In this document: positions 27,201 to 42,500 of the stretch, piece by piece | How the letters are laid out: each line of letters begins with the position of its first letter | Position numbering within the stretch: position 1 is the first letter of the stretch | Assembly: GCA_027924585.1 (NCBI GenBank) | Contig: BSBM01000917.1 | Coordinates: 9,663,501-9,727,500 of the forward strand | Length of the DNA: 64,000 bases | Origin: Larix kaempferi | Lineage: Eukaryota; Streptophyta; Pinopsida; Pinales; Pinaceae | Direction of reading: 5' to 3' | Program-made: the position numbers and the translations under genes | Notes under the pieces: model-generated | What the model was told of the DNA's origin: nothing | The model's input: the letters and a program-made list of their open reading frames with translations, nothing else | The model's database searches: none

Positions 27201-27777
27201 GTTATGACGTAGAATGTGCATACTTTGTTGATTCCATTTATGAAATAAAACACATTTTCTAAAAACTCGTGTTTTTTAAGAAATCATGTAAACCTTCTAG
27301 AAGCTGTGATTTTAAAAAATGGGGGAAGCAAGCTTTTCTTATTTCCAAACACATGCGCAAACTATAGAAAGTCGTTATGACGTAGAATGTGCATACTTTG
27401 TTGATTCCATTTATGAAATAAAATACATTTTCTAAAAACTCGTGCTTTTTACGAAATCATGTAAAGCTTCTAGATGCTGTGATTTTAAAAAATGGTGGAA
27501 GTAAGCTTTTCTTATTTCTGGACGCATGCGCAAACTATAGAAAGTCGTTATGACGTAGAATGTGCATACTTTGTAGATTCAATTTCTGAAATAAAACACA
27601 TTTTCTAAAAACTCGTGTTTTTTACAAAATCATGTAAACCTTCTAGATGCTGTGATTTTAAAAAATGGTGTCAGTAAGCTTTTCTTATTTCCGGACGCAT
27701 GCGCAAACTATAGAAAGTCGTTATGACGTAGAAGTTGCATACTTTGTTGATTCCATTTATGAAATAAAACACATTTT

Positions 27778-28468
27778 CTAAAACTCGTGTTTTTTAAGAA
27801 ATCATGTAAACCTTCTAGAAGCTGTGATTTTAAAAAATGGGGGAAGTAAGCTTTTCTTATTTCCAAACGCATGCGCACAATATAGAAAGTCGTTATGACC
27901 TAGAATATGCATACTTTGTTGATTCTATTTATGAAATAAAACACATTTTCTAAAAACTCGTGTTTTTTAAGAAATCATGTAAACCTTCTAGAAGCTGTGA
28001 TTTTAAAAAACGGGGGAAGTAAACTTTTCTTATTTCCAAACGCATGCGCAAACTATAGAAAGTCGTTATGACGTAGAATGTGCATACTTTATTGATTCCA
28101 TTTATGAAATAAAACACATTTTCTAAAAACTCCTGTTTTTTAAGAAATCATGTAAACCTTCTACAAGCTGTGATTTTAAAAAACGGTGGAAGTAAGCTTC
28201 TCTTATTTCCGGACGCATGCGCATACTATAGAATGTCGTTATGACGTAGAATGTGCATACTTTGTAGATTCCATTTATGAAATAAAACACATTTTCTAAA
28301 AACTCGTGTTTTTTACGAAATCATGTAAACCTTCTAGAAGCTGTGATTTTAAAAAATGGTGGAAGTAAGCTTTTCTTATTTCCGGACGCATGCGCAAACT
28401 ATAGAATGTCGTTATGACGTAGAATGTGCATACTTTGTAGATTCCATTTATGAAATAAAACACATTTT
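27778..28468. repeat. 691-bp duplication, first member, copy 2
   Basis: The one-A-short marker CTAAAACTCG stands at 27778 and again at 28469, 691 bp apart (three monomers of 173 plus one of 172). Between them lie the CCTAGAATATGC, GTAAACTTTTC and CTTCTACAAG monomers in the same order. One difference is GCATACTATAG near 28221, against GCAAACTATAG in the second member. Confidence 0.88.
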
Positions 28469-29159
28469 CTAAAACTCGTGTTTTTTAAGAAATCATGTAA
28501 ACCTTCTAGAAGCTGTGATTTTAAAAAATGGGGGAAGTAAGCTTTTCTTATTTCCAAACGCATGCGCACAATATAGAAAGTCGTTATGACCTAGAATATG
28601 CATACTTTGTTGATTCTATTTATGAAATAAAACACATTTTCTAAAAACTCGTGTTTTTTAAGAAATCATGTAAACCTTCTAGAAGCTGTGATTTTAAAAA
28701 ACGGGGGAAGTAAACTTTTCTTATTTCCAAACGCATGCGCAAACTATAGAAAGTCGTTATGACGTAGAATGTGCATACTTTATTGATTCCATTTATGAAA
28801 TAAAACACATTTTCTAAAAACTCCTGTTTTTTAAGAAATCATGTAAACCTTCTACAAGCTGTGATTTTAAAAAACGGTGGAAGTAAGCTTCTCTTATTTC
28901 CGGACGCATGCGCAAACTATAGAATGTCGTTATGACGTAGAATGTGCATACTTTGTAGATTCCATTTATGAAATAAAACACATTTTCTAAAAACTCGTGT
29001 TTTTTACGAAATCATGTAAACCTTCTAGAAGCTGTGATTTTAAAAAATGGTGGAAGTAAGCTTTTCTTATTTCCGGACGCATGCGCAAACTATAGAATGT
29101 CGTTATGACGTAGAATGTGCATACTTTGTAGATTCCATTTATGAAATAAAACACATTTT
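28469..29159. repeat. 691-bp duplication, second member, copy 2
   Basis: It is the tandem repeat of the preceding 691 bp and then runs into the TTTTTTGCGAAATC monomer, as the single block of copy 1 does. The junction joins the end of a CTAAAAACTCG-type monomer to the start of the CTAAAACTCG type in register, which is what an unequal exchange of four whole monomers would give. Confidence 0.88.
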
Positions 29160-29517
29160 CTAAAAACTCGTGTTTTTTGCGAAATCATGTAAACCTTCTA
29201 GATGCTGTGATTTTAAAGAATGGTGGAAGTAAGCTTTTCTTATTTCCGGACGCATGCGCAAACTATATAAAGTCGTTATGACGTAGAATGTGGATACTTT
29301 GTTGATTTTGTTTATGAAATAAAACACATTTTCTAAAAGCTCGTGTTTTTTAAGAAATCATGTAAACCTTCTAGAAGCTGTGATTTTAAAAAACGGGGAA
29401 GTAAGCTTTTCTTATTTCCAAACGCTTGCGCAAACTATAGAAAGTTGTTATGACGTAGAATGTGCATACTTTGTTGATTCCATTTATGAAATAAAACACA
29501 TTTTCTAAAAACTCGTG

Positions 29518-31557
29518 TTTTTTAAGCAATCATGTAAACCTTCTAGAAGCTGTGATTTTAAAAAATGGGGGAAGTAAGCTTTTCTTATTTCCGGACGCAT
29601 GCGCAAACTATAGAAAGTCGTTATGACATAGAATGTGAATACTTTGTAGATTCCATTTATTAAATAAAACACATTTTCTAAAAACTCGTGTTTTTTGCGA
29701 AATCATGTAAACCTTCTAGAAGCTATGATTTCAAAAAACGGTGGAAGTAAGCTTTTCTTATTTCCGGACGCATGCGCAAACTATAGAAAGTCGTTATGAC
29801 GTAGAATGTGCATACTTTGTTGATTCCATTTATGAAATAAAACACATTTTCTAAAAACTCGTGTTTTTTAAGAAATCATGTAAACCTTCTAGAAGCTGTG
29901 ATTTTAAAAAATGGGGGAAGTAAGCTTTTCTTATTTCCAAACACATGCGCAAACTATAGAAAGTCGTTATGACGTAGAATGTGCATACTTTGTTGATTCG
30001 ATTTATGAAATAAAACACATTTTCTAAAAACTGGTGTTTTTTAAGAAATCATGTAAACCTTCTAGAAGCTGTGATTTTAAAAAATGGGGGAAGTAAGCTT
30101 TTCTTATTTCCGGACGCATGCGCAAACTATAGAAAGTCCTTATGACGTAGAATGTGCATACTTTGTTGATTCCATTTATGAAATAAAACACATTTTCTAA
30201 AAACTCTTGTTTTTTAAGAAATCATGTAAACCTTCTAGAAGCTGTGATTTTAAAAAATGGGGGAAGTAAGCTTTTCTTATTTCTAAATGCATGCGCAAAC
30301 TATAGAAAGTCGTTATGACGTAGAATGTGCATACTTTGTTGATTCCATTTATGAAATAAAACACATTTTGTAAAAACTCGTGTTTTTTAAGAAATCATGT
30401 AAACCTTCTAGAAGCTGTGATTTTAAAAAATGGGGGAAGTAAGCTTTTCTTATTTCCAAACACATGCGCAAACTATAGAAAGTCGTTATGACGTAGAATG
30501 TGCATACTTTGTTGATTCCATTTATGAAATAAAACACATTTTCTAAAAACTGGTGTTTTTTAAGAAATCATGTAAACCTTCTAGAAGCTGTGATTTTAAA
30601 AAATGGGGGAAGTAAGCTTTTCTTATTTCCGGATGCATGCGCAAACTATAGAAAGTCCTTATGACGTAGAATGTGCATACTTTGTTGATTCCATTTATGA
30701 AATAAAACACATTTTCTAAAAACTCTTGTTTTTTAAGAAATCATGTAAACCTTCTAGAAGCTGTGATTTTAAAAAATGGGGGAAGTAAGCGTTACTTATG
30801 ACGTAGAATGTGCATACTTTGTTGATTCCATTTATGAAATAAAACACATTTTCTAAAAACTCGTGTTTTTTAAGCAATCACGTAAACCTTCTAGAAGCTG
30901 TGATTTTAATAAATGGGGGAAGTAAGCTTTTCTTATTTCCGGACGCATGCGCAAACTATAGAAAGTCGTTATGACATAGAATGTGAATACTTTGTAGATT
31001 CCATTTATTTAACAAAACACATTTTCTAAAAACTCGTGTTTTTTGCGAAATCATGTAAACCTTCTAGAAGCTGTGATTTCAAAAAACGGTGGAAGTAAGC
31101 TTTTCTTATTTCCGGACGCATGCGCAAACTATAGAAAGTCGTTATGACGTAGAATGTGCATACTTTGTTGATTCCATTTATGAAATAAAACACATTTTCT
31201 AAAAACTCGTGTTTTTTAAGAAATCATGTAAACCTTCTAGAAGCTGTGATTTTAAAAAATGGGGGAAGTAAGCTTTTCTTATTTCCAAACACATGCGCAA
31301 ACTATAGAAAGTCGTTATGACGTAGAATGTGCATACTTTGTTGATTCCATTTATGAAATAAAATACATTTTCTAAAAACTCGTGCTTTTTACGAAATCAT
31401 GTAAAGCTTCTAGATGCTGTGATTTTAAAAAATGGTGGAAGTAAGCTTTTCTTATTTCTGGACGCATGCGCAAACTATAGAAAGTCGTTATGACGTAGAA
31501 TGTGCATACTTTGTAGATTCCATTTCTGAAATAAAACACATTTTCTAAAAACTCGTG
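29518..31557. repeat. 2040-bp tandem block, first member, copy 2
   Basis: This is the equivalent of 10261-12300 at an offset of 19257, with the same start TTTTTTAAGCAATCATG and the same internal variants. Confidence 0.9.
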
Positions 31558-33598
31558 TTTTTTAAGCAATCATGTAAACCTTCTAGAAGCTGTGATTTTA
31601 AAAAATGGGGGAAGTAAGCTTTTCTTATTTCCGGACGCATGCGCAAACTATAGAAAGTCGTTATGACATAGAATGTGAATACTTTGTAGATTCCATTTAT
31701 TAAATAAAACACATTTTCTAAAAACTCGTGTTTTTTGCGAAATCATGTAAACCTTCTAGAAGCTATGATTTCAAAAAACGGTGGAAGTAAGCTTTTCTTA
31801 TTTCCGGACGCATGCGCAAACTATAGAAAGTCGTTATGACGTAGAATGTGCATACTTTGTTGATTCCATTTATGAAATAAAACACATTTTCTAAAAACTC
31901 GTGTTTTTTAAGAAATCATGTAAACCTTCTAGAAGCTGTGATTTTAAAAAATGGGGGAAGTAAGCTTTTCTTATTTCCAAACACATGCGCAAACTATAGA
32001 AAGTCGTTATGACGTAGAATGTGCATACTTTGTTGATTCGATTTATGAAATAAAACACATTTTCTAAAAACTGGTGTTTTTTAAGAAATCATGTAAACCT
32101 TCTAGAAGCTGTGATTTTAAAAAATGGGGGGAAGTAAGCTTTTCTTATTTCCGGACGCATGCGCAAACTATAGAAAGTCCTTATGACGTAGAATGTGCAT
32201 ACTTTGTTGATTCCATTTATGAAATAAAACACATTTTCTAAAAACTCTTGTTTTTTAAGAAATCATGTAAACCTTCTAGAAGCTGTGATTTTAAAAAATG
32301 GGGGAAGTAAGCTTTTCTTATTTCTAAATGCATGCGCAAACTATAGAAAGTCGTTATGACGTAGAATGTGCATACTTTGTTGATTCCATTTATGAAATAA
32401 AACACATTTTGTAAAAACTCGTGTTTTTTAAGAAATCATGTAAACCTTCTAGAAGCTGTGATTTTAAAAAATGGGGGAAGTAAGCTTTTCTTATTTCCAA
32501 ACACATGCGCAAACTATAGAAAGTCGTTATGACGTAGAATGTGCATACTTTGTTGATTCCATTTATGAAATAAAACACATTTTCTAAAAACTGGTGTTTT
32601 TTAAGAAATCATGTAAACCTTCTAGAAGCTGTGATTTTAAAAAATGGGGGAAGTAAGCTTTTCTTATTTCCGGATGCATGCGCAAACTATAGAAAGTCCT
32701 TATGACGTAGAATGTGCATACTTTGTTGATTCCATTTATGAAATAAAACACATTTTCTAAAAACTCTTGTTTTTTAGGAAATCATGTAAACCTTCTAGAA
32801 GCTGTGATTTTAAAAAATGGGGGAAGTAAGCGTTACTTATGACGTAGAATGTGCATACTTTGTTGATTCCATTTATGAAATAAAACACATTTTCTAAAAA
32901 CTCGTGTTTTTTAAGCAATCACGTAAACCTTCTAGAAGCTGTGATTTTAATAAATGGGGGAAGTAAGCTTTTCTTATTTCCGGACGCATGCGCAAACTAT
33001 AGAAAGTCGTTATGACATAGAATGTGAATACTTTGTAGATTCCATTTATTTAACAAAACACATTTTCTAAAAACTCGTGTTTTTTGCGAAATCATGTAAA
33101 CCTTCTAGAAGCTGTGATTTCAAAAAACGGTGGAAGTAAGCTTTTCTTATTTCCGGACGCATGCGCAAACTATAGAAAGTCGTTATGACGTAGAATGTGC
33201 ATACTTTGTTGATTCCATTTATGAAATAAAACACATTTTCTAAAAACTCGTGTTTTTTAAGAAATCATGTAAACCTTCTAGAAGCTGTGATTTTAAAAAA
33301 TGGGGGAAGTAAGCTTTTCTTATTTCCAAACACATGCGCAAACTATAGAAAGTCGTTATGACGTAGAATGTGCATACTTTGTTGATTCCATTTATGAAAT
33401 AAAATACATTTTCTAAAAACTCGTGCTTTTTACGAAATCATGTAAAGCTTCTAGATGCTGTGATTTTAAAAAATGGTGGAAGTAAGCTTTTCTTATTTCT
33501 GGACGCATGCGCAAACTATAGAAAGTCGTTATGACGTAGAATGTGCATACTTTGTAGATTCCATTTCTGAAATAAAACACATTTTCTAAAAACTCGTG
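31558..33598. repeat. 2040-bp tandem block, second member, copy 2
   Basis: This is the equivalent of 12301-14340 but one base longer, because the G run near 32126 has six G instead of five. It is followed by the TTTACAAAATC monomer. Confidence 0.9.
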
Positions 33599-36500
33599 TT
33601 TTTTACAAAATCATGTAAACCTTCTAGATGCTGTGATTTTAAAAAATGGTGTCAGTAAGCTTTTCTTATTTCCGGACGCATGCGCAAACTATAGAAAGTC
33701 GTTATGACGTAGAAGGTGCATACTTTGTTGATTCCATTTATGAAATAAAACACATTTTCTAAAACTCGTGTTTTTTAAGAAATCATGTAAACCTTCTAGA
33801 AGCTGTGATTTTAAAAAATGGGGGAAGTAAGCTTTTCTTATTTCCAAACGCATGCGCACAATATAGAAAGTCGTTATGACCTAGAATATGCATACTTTGT
33901 TGATTCTATTTATGAAATAAAACACATTTTCTAAAAACTCGTGTTTTTTAAGAAATCATGTAAACCTTCTAGAAGCTGTGATTTTAAAAAACGGGGGAAG
34001 TAAACTTTTCTTATTTCCAAACGCATGCGCAAACTATAGAAAGTCGTTATGACGTAGAATGTGCATACTTTATTGATTCCATTTATGAAATAAAACACAT
34101 TTTCTAAAAACTCGTGTTTTTTAAGAAATCATGTAAACCTTCTACAAGCTGTGATTTTAAAAAACGGTGGAAGTAAGCTTCTCTTATTTCCGGACGCATG
34201 CGCAAACTATAGAATGTCGTTATGACGTAGAATGTGCATACTTTGTAGATTCCATTTATGAAATAAAACACATTTTCTAAAAACTCGTGTTTTTTACGAA
34301 ATCATGTAAACCTTCTAGAAGCTGTGATTTTAAAAAATGGTGGAAGTAAGCTTTTCTTATTTCCGGACGCATGCGCAAACTATAGAATGTCGTTATGACG
34401 TAGAATGTGCATACTTTGTAGATTCCATTTATGAAATAAAACACATTTTCTAAAAACTCGTGTTTTTTACGAAATCATGTAAACCTTCTAGAAGCTGTGA
34501 TTTTAAAAAACGGGGGAAGTAAGCGTTACTTATGATGTAGAAAGTGCATACTTTGTAGATTCCATTTATGAAATAAAACACATTTTCTAAAAACTCATGT
34601 TTTTTACGAAATCATGTAAACCTTCTAGAAGCTCTGATTTTAAAAAACGGTGGAAGTAAGCTTTTGTTGTTTCCGGACGCATGCGTAAACTATAGAATGT
34701 CGTTATGATGTAGAATGTGCATACTTTGTAGATTCAAATTTATGAAATAAAACACATTTTCTAAAAACTCGTGTTTTTTACGAAATCATATAAACCTTCT
34801 AGAAGCTGTGATTTTAAAAAACGGGGGAAGTAAGTTTTTCTTATTTCCAGACGCATGCGCAAACTATAGAAAGTCGTTATGACGTAGAATGTGCATACTT
34901 TGTAGATTCCATTTATGAAATAAAACACATTTTCTAAAAACTCTTGTTTTTTACGAAATCATGTAAACCTTCTAGAAGCTGTGATTTTAAAAAACGGTGA
35001 AAGTAAGCTTTTCTTATTTCCGAACGAATGCGCCAACTATAGAAAGTCGTTATGACGTAGAATGTGCATACTTTGTAGATTCCATTTATGAAATAAAACA
35101 CATTTTCTAAAAACTTGTGTTTTTTACGAAATCATGTAAACCTTCTAGAAGCTGTGATTTTAGAAAATGGGGGAAGTAAGCTTTTCCTATTTCCGGACGC
35201 ATGCGCAAACTATAGAAAGTCGTTATGACGTAGAATGTGCATACTTTGTAGATTCCATTTATGAAATAAAACACATTTTCTAAAAACTCGTGTTTTTTAC
35301 GAAATCATGTAAACCTTCTAGAAGCTGTGATTTTAAAAAACGGTGGAAATAAGCTTTTCTTATTTCCGGACGCATGCGCAAACTATAGAAAGACGTTATG
35401 ACGTAGAATGTGCATACTTTGTAGATTCCATTTATGAAATAAAACATATTTTCTAAAAACTTGTGTTTTTTACCAAATCATGTAAACCTTTTAACAGTTG
35501 TGATTTTAAAAAACGGTGGAAGTAAGCTTTTCTTATTTCCGGATGCATGCATAAACTATAGAAAGTTGTTATGACGTAGAATGTGCATACTTTGTTGATT
35601 CCATTTATGAAATAAAACACATTTTCTAAAAACTCGTGTTTTTTAAGAAATCATATAAACCTTCTAGAAGCTGTGATTTGAAAAAACGGGGGAAGTAAGC
35701 TTTTCTTATTTCCAAACGCATGCATAAACTATAGAAAGTCGTTATGACATAGAATGTGCATACTTTGTAGATTCCATTTATGAAATAAAACACATTTTCT
35801 AAAAACTCGTGTTTTTTACGAAATCATGTAAACCTTCTAGAAGCTGTGATTTTAAAAAACGGTGGAAGTAAGCTTTTCTTCTTTCCGGACGCATTCACAA
35901 ACTATAGAATTTCGTTATGACGTAGAATGTGCATACTTTGTAGATTCCATTTATGAAATAAAACACATTTTCTAAAAACTCGTGTTTTTTACGAAATCAT
36001 ATAAACCTTCTAGAAGCTGTGATTTTAAAAAATGGTTGATTAAGCTTTTCTTATTTCCGGACGCATGCGCAAACTATAGAAAGTCGTTATGATGTAGAAT
36101 GTGCATACTTTGTAGATTCCATTTATGAAATAAAACACATTTTCTAAAAACTCGTGTTTTTTACAAAATCATGTAAACCTTCTAGATGCTGTGATTTTAG
36201 AAAATGGTGTCAGTAAGCTTTTCTTATTTCCGGACGCATGCGCAAACTGTAGAAAGTCGTTATGACGTAGAATGTGCATACTTTGTTGACTCCATTTATG
36301 AAATAAAACACATTTTCTAAAAACTCGTGTTTTTTAAGAAATCATGTAAACCTTCTAGAAGCTGTGATTTTAAAAAATGGGGGAAGTAAGCTTTTCTTAT
36401 TTCCAAACGCATGCGCACACTATAGAAAGTCGTTATGACCTAGAATATGCATACTTTGTTGATTCTATTTATGAAATAAAACACATTTTCTAAAAACTCG

Positions 36501-39500
36501 TGTTTTTTAAGAAATCATGTAAACCTTCTAGAAGCTGTGATTTTAAAAAACGGGGGAAGTAAGCTTTTCTTATTTCCAAACGCATGCGCAAACTATAGAA
36601 AGTCGTTATGACTTCGAATGTGCATACTTTGTTGATTCCATTTATGAAATAAAACACATTTTCTAAAAACTCGTGTTTTTTAAGAAATCATGTAAACCTT
36701 CTACAAGCTGTGATTTTAAAAAACGGTGGAAGCAAGCTTCTCTTATTTCTGGACGCATGCGCAAACTATAGAATGTCGTTATGACGTAGAATGTGCATAC
36801 TTTGTAGATTCCATTTATGAAATAAAACACATTTTCTAAAAACTCGTGTTTTTTACGAAATCATGTAAACCTTCTAGAAGCTGTGATTTTAAAAAATGGT
36901 GGAAGTAAGCTTTTGTTATTTCCGGACGCATGCGCTAACTATAGAATGTCGTTATGACGTAGAATGTGCATACTTTGTAGATTCCATTTATGAAATAAAA
37001 CACATTTTCTAAAAACTCGGGTTTTTTGCGAAATCATGTAAACCTTCTAGATGCTGTGATTTTAAAGAATGGTGGAAGTAAGCTTTTCTTATTTCCGGAC
37101 GCATGCGCAAACTATATAAAGTCGTTATGACGTAGAATGTGGATACTTTGTTGATTCTATTTATGAAATAAAACACATTTTCTAAAAGCTCGTGTTTTTT
37201 AAGAAATCATGTAAACCTTCTAGAAGCTGTGATTTTAAAAAAAGGGGAAGTAAGCTTTTCTTTTTTCCAAACGCTTGCGCAAACTATAGAAAGTTGTTAT
37301 GACGTAGAATGTGCATACTTTGTTGATTCCATTTATGAAATAGAACACATTTTCTAAAAACTCGTGTTTTTTAAGCAATCACGTAAACCTTCTAGAAGCT
37401 GTGATTTTAAAAAATGGGGGAAGTAAGCTTTTCTTATTTCCGGACGCATGCGCAAACTATAGAAAGTCGTTATGACATAGAATGTGAATACTTTGTAGAT
37501 TCCATTTATTAAATAAAACACATTTTCTTAAAACTCGTGTTTTTTGCGAAATCATGTAAACCTTCTAGAAGCTGTGATTTTAAAAAACGGGGGAGTAAGC
37601 TTTTCTTATTTCCGGACGCATGCGCAAACTATAGAAAGTCGTTATGCCATAGAATGTGCATACTTTGTTGATTCCATTTATGAAATAAAACACATTTTCT
37701 AAAAACTCGTGTTTTTTAAGAAATCATGTAAACCTTCTAGAAGCTGTGATTTTAAAAAATGGGGGAAGTAAGCTTTTCTTATTTCCGGACGCATGCGCAA
37801 ACTATAGAAAGTAGTTATGACGTAGAATGTGCATAGTTTGTAGATTCCATTTATGAAATAAAATACATTTTCTAAAAACTCGTGCTTTTTACGAAATCAT
37901 GTAAAGCTTCTAGATGCTGTGATTTTAAAAAATGGTGGAAGTAAGCTTTTCTTATTTCCGGACGCATGCGCAAACTATAGAAAGTCGTTATGACGTAGAA
38001 TGTGCATACTTTGTAGATTCCATTTCTGAAATAAAACACATTTTCTAAAAACTTGTGTTTTTTACGAAATCATGTAAACCTTCTAGAAGCTGTGATTTTA
38101 AAAAATGGGGGAAGTAAGCTTTTCCTATTTCCGGACGCATGCGCAAACTATAGAAAGTCGTTATGACGTAGAATGTGCATACTTTGTAGATTCCATTTAT
38201 GAAATAAAACACATTTTCTAAAAACTCGTGTTTTTTACGAAATCATGTAAACCTTCTAGAAGCTGTGATTTTAAAAAACGGGGGAAGTAAGCGTTACTTA
38301 TTTCCGGACGTATGCGCAAACTATAGAAATTCGTTATAACGTAGAATGTGCATACTTTGTAGATTCTATTTATGAAATAAAACACATTTTCTAAAAACTC
38401 GTGTTTTTTAAGAAATCATGTAAACCTTCTAGAAGCTGTGATTTTAAAAAATGGGGGAAGTAAGCTTTTCTTATTTCCAAACGCATGCGCACACTATAGA
38501 AAGTCGTTATGACCTAGAATATGCATACTTTCTTGATTCTATTTATGAAATAAAACACATTTTCTAAAAACTCTTGTTTTTTAAGAAATCATGTAAACCT
38601 TCTAGAAGCTGTGATTTTAAAAAACGGGGGAAGTACGCTTTTCTTATTTCCAAACGCATGCGCAAACTATAGAAAGTCGTTATGACGTAGAATGTGCATA
38701 CTTTATTGATTCCATTTATGAAATAAAACACATTTTCTAAAAACTCGTGTTTTTTAAGAAATCATGTAAACCTTCTACAAGCTGTGATTTTAAAAAACGG
38801 TGGAAGTAAGCTTCTCTTATTTCCGGACGCATGCGCAAACTATAGAATGTCGTTATGACGTAGAATGTGCATACTTTGTAGATTCCATTTATGAAATAAA
38901 ACACATTTTCTAAAAACTCGTGTTTTTTACGAAATCATGTAAACCTTCTACAAGCTGTGATTTTAAAAAACGGTGGAAGTAAGCTTTTCTTCTTTCCGGA
39001 CGCATTCACAAACTATAGAATTTCGTTATGACGTAGAATGTGCATACTTTGTAGATTCCATTTATGAAATAAAACACATTTTCTAAAAACTCGTGTTTTT
39101 TACAAAATCATATAAACCTTCTAGAAGCTGTGATTTTAAAAAACGGTTGATTAAGCTTTTCTAATTTCCGGACGCATGCGCAAACTATAGAAAGTCGTTA
39201 TGACGTAGAATGTGCATACTTTGTAGATTCCATTTATGAAATAAAACACATTTTCTAAAAACTCGTGTTTTTTACAAAATCATGTAAACCTTCTAGATGC
39301 TGTGATTTTAAAAAATGGTGTCAGTAAGCTTTTCTTATTTCCGGACGCATGTGCAAACTGTAGAAAGTCGTTATGACGTAGAATGTGCATACTTTGTTGA
39401 CTCCATTTATGAAATAAAACACATTTTCTAAAAACTCGTGTTTTTTAAGAAATCATGTAAACCTTCTAGAAGCTGTGATTTTAAAAAATGGGGGAAGTAA

Positions 39501-42500
39501 GCTTTTCTTATTTCCGGATGAATGCGCACACTATAGAAAGTCGTTATGACGTAGAATGTGCATACTTTGTTAATTCCATTTAAGAAATAAAACACATTTT
39601 CTAAAAACTCGTGTTTTTTACGAAATCATGTAAACCTTCTAGAAGCTGTGTTTTAAAAAAACGGTGGAAATAAGCTTTTCTTTTTTCCGGACGCATGCGC
39701 AAACTATAGAAAGTCGTTATGACGTAGAATGTGCATACTTTGTAGATTCCATTTATGAAATAAAACACATTTTCTAAAAACTCGTGTTTTTTACGAAATC
39801 ATGTAAACCTTTTAACAGTTGTGATTTTAAAAAACGGTGGAAGTAAGCTTTTCTTATTTCCGGACGCATGCATAAACTATAGAAAGGTTTTATGACGTAG
39901 AATGTGCATACTTTGTTGATTCCATTTATGAAATAAAACACATTTTCTAAAAACTCGTGTTTTTTAAGAAATCATATAAACCTTCTAGAAGCTGTGATTT
40001 TAAAAAACGGGGGAAGTAAGCTTTTCTTATTTCCAAACGCATGCATAAACTATAGAAAGTCGTTATGACGTAGAATGTGCATACTTTGTTGATTGCATTT
40101 ATGAAATAAAACACATTTTCTAAAAACTCGTGTTTTTTAAGAAATCATGTAAAGCTTCTAGAAGCTGTGATTTTAAAAAACGGGGAAGTAAGCTTTTGTT
40201 ATTTCCGTACGCATGCGCAAACTATAGAAAGTCGTTATGACGTAGAATGTGCATACTTTGTAGATTCCATTTATGAAATAAAACACATTTTCTAAAAACT
40301 CGTGTTTTTTACGAAATCATGTAAACCTTCTAGAAGTTGTGATTTTAAACAACGGTGGAAGTAAGCTTTTCTTATTTCCAGACGCATTCGCAAACTATAG
40401 AATTTCGTTATGACGTAGAATGTGCATACTTTGTAGATTCCATTTATGAAATAAAACACATTTTCTAAAAACTCCTGTTTTTTACGAAATCATATAAACC
40501 TTCTAGAAGCTGTGATTTTAAAAAACGGTTGATTAAGCTTTTTTTCTTTCCGGACGCATGCACAAACTATATAAAGTCGTTATGACGTAGAATGTGCATA
40601 ATTTGTAGATTCCATTTATGAAATAAAACACATTTTCTAAACACGTGTTTTTTTACGAAATCATGTAAACCTTCTATAGGCTGGGATTTCAAAAAACTGT
40701 CGAAGTAAGCTTTTTTTATTTCCGGACGCATGCGCAAAGTATAGAATGTCGTTATGACGTAGAATGTGCATACTTTGTTGATTCTATTTATGAAATAAAA
40801 CACATTTTTTAAAAAATCGTGTTTTTTACGAAATCATGTAAACCTTCTAGATGTTGTGATTTTAAAAAACGGGAGAAGTAAGCTTTTCTTATTTCAGGAC
40901 GCATGCGCAAAGTATAGAAAGTCGTTATGATGTAGAATGTGCATACATTGTTGATTCCATTTATGAAATAAAACACATTTTCTAAAAACTCGTGTTTTTT
41001 AAGAAATCATGTAAACCTTCTAGAAGCTGTGATTTTAAAAAACGGGGGAAGTAAGCTTTTCTTATTTCCGGACGGATGCGCAAACTATAGAAAGTCGTTA
41101 AGACGTAGAATGTGCATACTTTGTTGATTCCATTTATGAAATAAAACACATTTTCTAAAAACTCGTTTTTTTTACGAAATCATGTAAACCTTCTGGAAGC
41201 TGTGATTTTAAAAAACGGGGGAAGTAAGCTTTTCTTATTTCCGGACGCATGCGCAAACTATAGAAAGTTGGTATGACGTAGAATGTGCATACTTTGCTCA
41301 TTCCATTTATGAAATAAAACACATTTTCTAAAAACTCGTGTTTTTTAAGAAATCATGTAAACCTTCTAGAAGCTGTGATTTTAAAAAACGGGGGAAGTAA
41401 GCTTTTCTTATTTCCGGACGCATGCGCAAACTATAGAAAGTCGTTATGACGTAGAATGTGCATACTTTGTTGATTCCATTTATGAAATAAAACACATTTT
41501 CTAAAAACTCGTGTTTTTTAAGAAATCATGTAAACCTTCTAGAAGTTGTGATTTTAAAAAACAGGGGAAGTAAGCTTTTCTTATTTCCAAACGCATGTGC
41601 AAACAATAGAAAGTCGTTATGACGTAGAATGTGCATACTTTGTTGATTCCATTTATGAAATAAAACACATTTTCTAAAAACTCGTGTTTTTTAAGAAATC
41701 ATGTAAACCTTCTAGAAGCTGTGATTTTAAAAAATGGGGGAAGTAAGCTTTTCTTATTTCCGGACGGATGCGAAAACTATAGAAAGTCGTTATGACGTAG
41801 AATGTGCATACTTTGTAGATTCCATTTATGAAATAAAACACATTTTCTAAAAACTTGTGTTTTTTACGAAATCATGTAAACCTTCTAGAAGCTGTGATTT
41901 TAAAAAATGGGGGAAGTAAGCTTTTCCTATTTCCGGACGCATGCGCAAACTATAGAAAGTCGTTATGACGTAGAATGTGCATACTTTGTAGATTCCATTT
42001 ATGAAATAAAACACATTTTCTAAAAACTCGTGTTTTTTACGAAATCATGTAAACCTTCTAGAAGCTGTGATTTTAAAAAACGGGGGAAGTAAGCGTTACT
42101 TATTTCCGGACGTATGCGCAAACTATAGAAATTCGTTATAACGTAGAATGTGCATACTTTGTAGATTCCATTTATGAAATAAAACACATTTTCTAAAAAC
42201 TCGTCTTTTTTACGAAATCATGTAAACCTTCTAGAAGCTCTGATTTTAAAAAATGGTGAAAGTAAGCTTTTCTTATTTCCAAACGAATGCACAAACTATA
42301 GAAAGTCGTTATGACGTAGAATGTGCATACTTTGTTGAATCCATTTAAGAAATAAAACACATTTTCTAAAAACTCGTGTTTTTTACGAAATCATGTAAAC
42401 CTTCTAGAAGCTGTGATTTTAAAAAACGGTGGAAATAAGCTTTTCTTATTTCCGGACGCATGCGCAAACTATAGAAAGACGTTATGACGTAGAATGTGCA

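Larger units (their letters stand above)
18738..37994. repeat. Higher-order repeat copy 2 (19257 bp)
   Basis: This is the only copy flanked on both sides by other copies. Its alignment offset to copy 1 is 18737 at the start, 18738 after an extra T near 20168, 18565 after loss of one 173-bp monomer at 21818, 18566 after an extra T near 23471, and 19257 after a 691-bp gain at 28469. These steps account for the full length difference. About 112 monomers are present, three of them with a 36-bp internal deletion. It carries both the 691-bp and the 2040-bp duplications. Base substitutions against copy 1 are sparse on inspection. Confidence 0.93.
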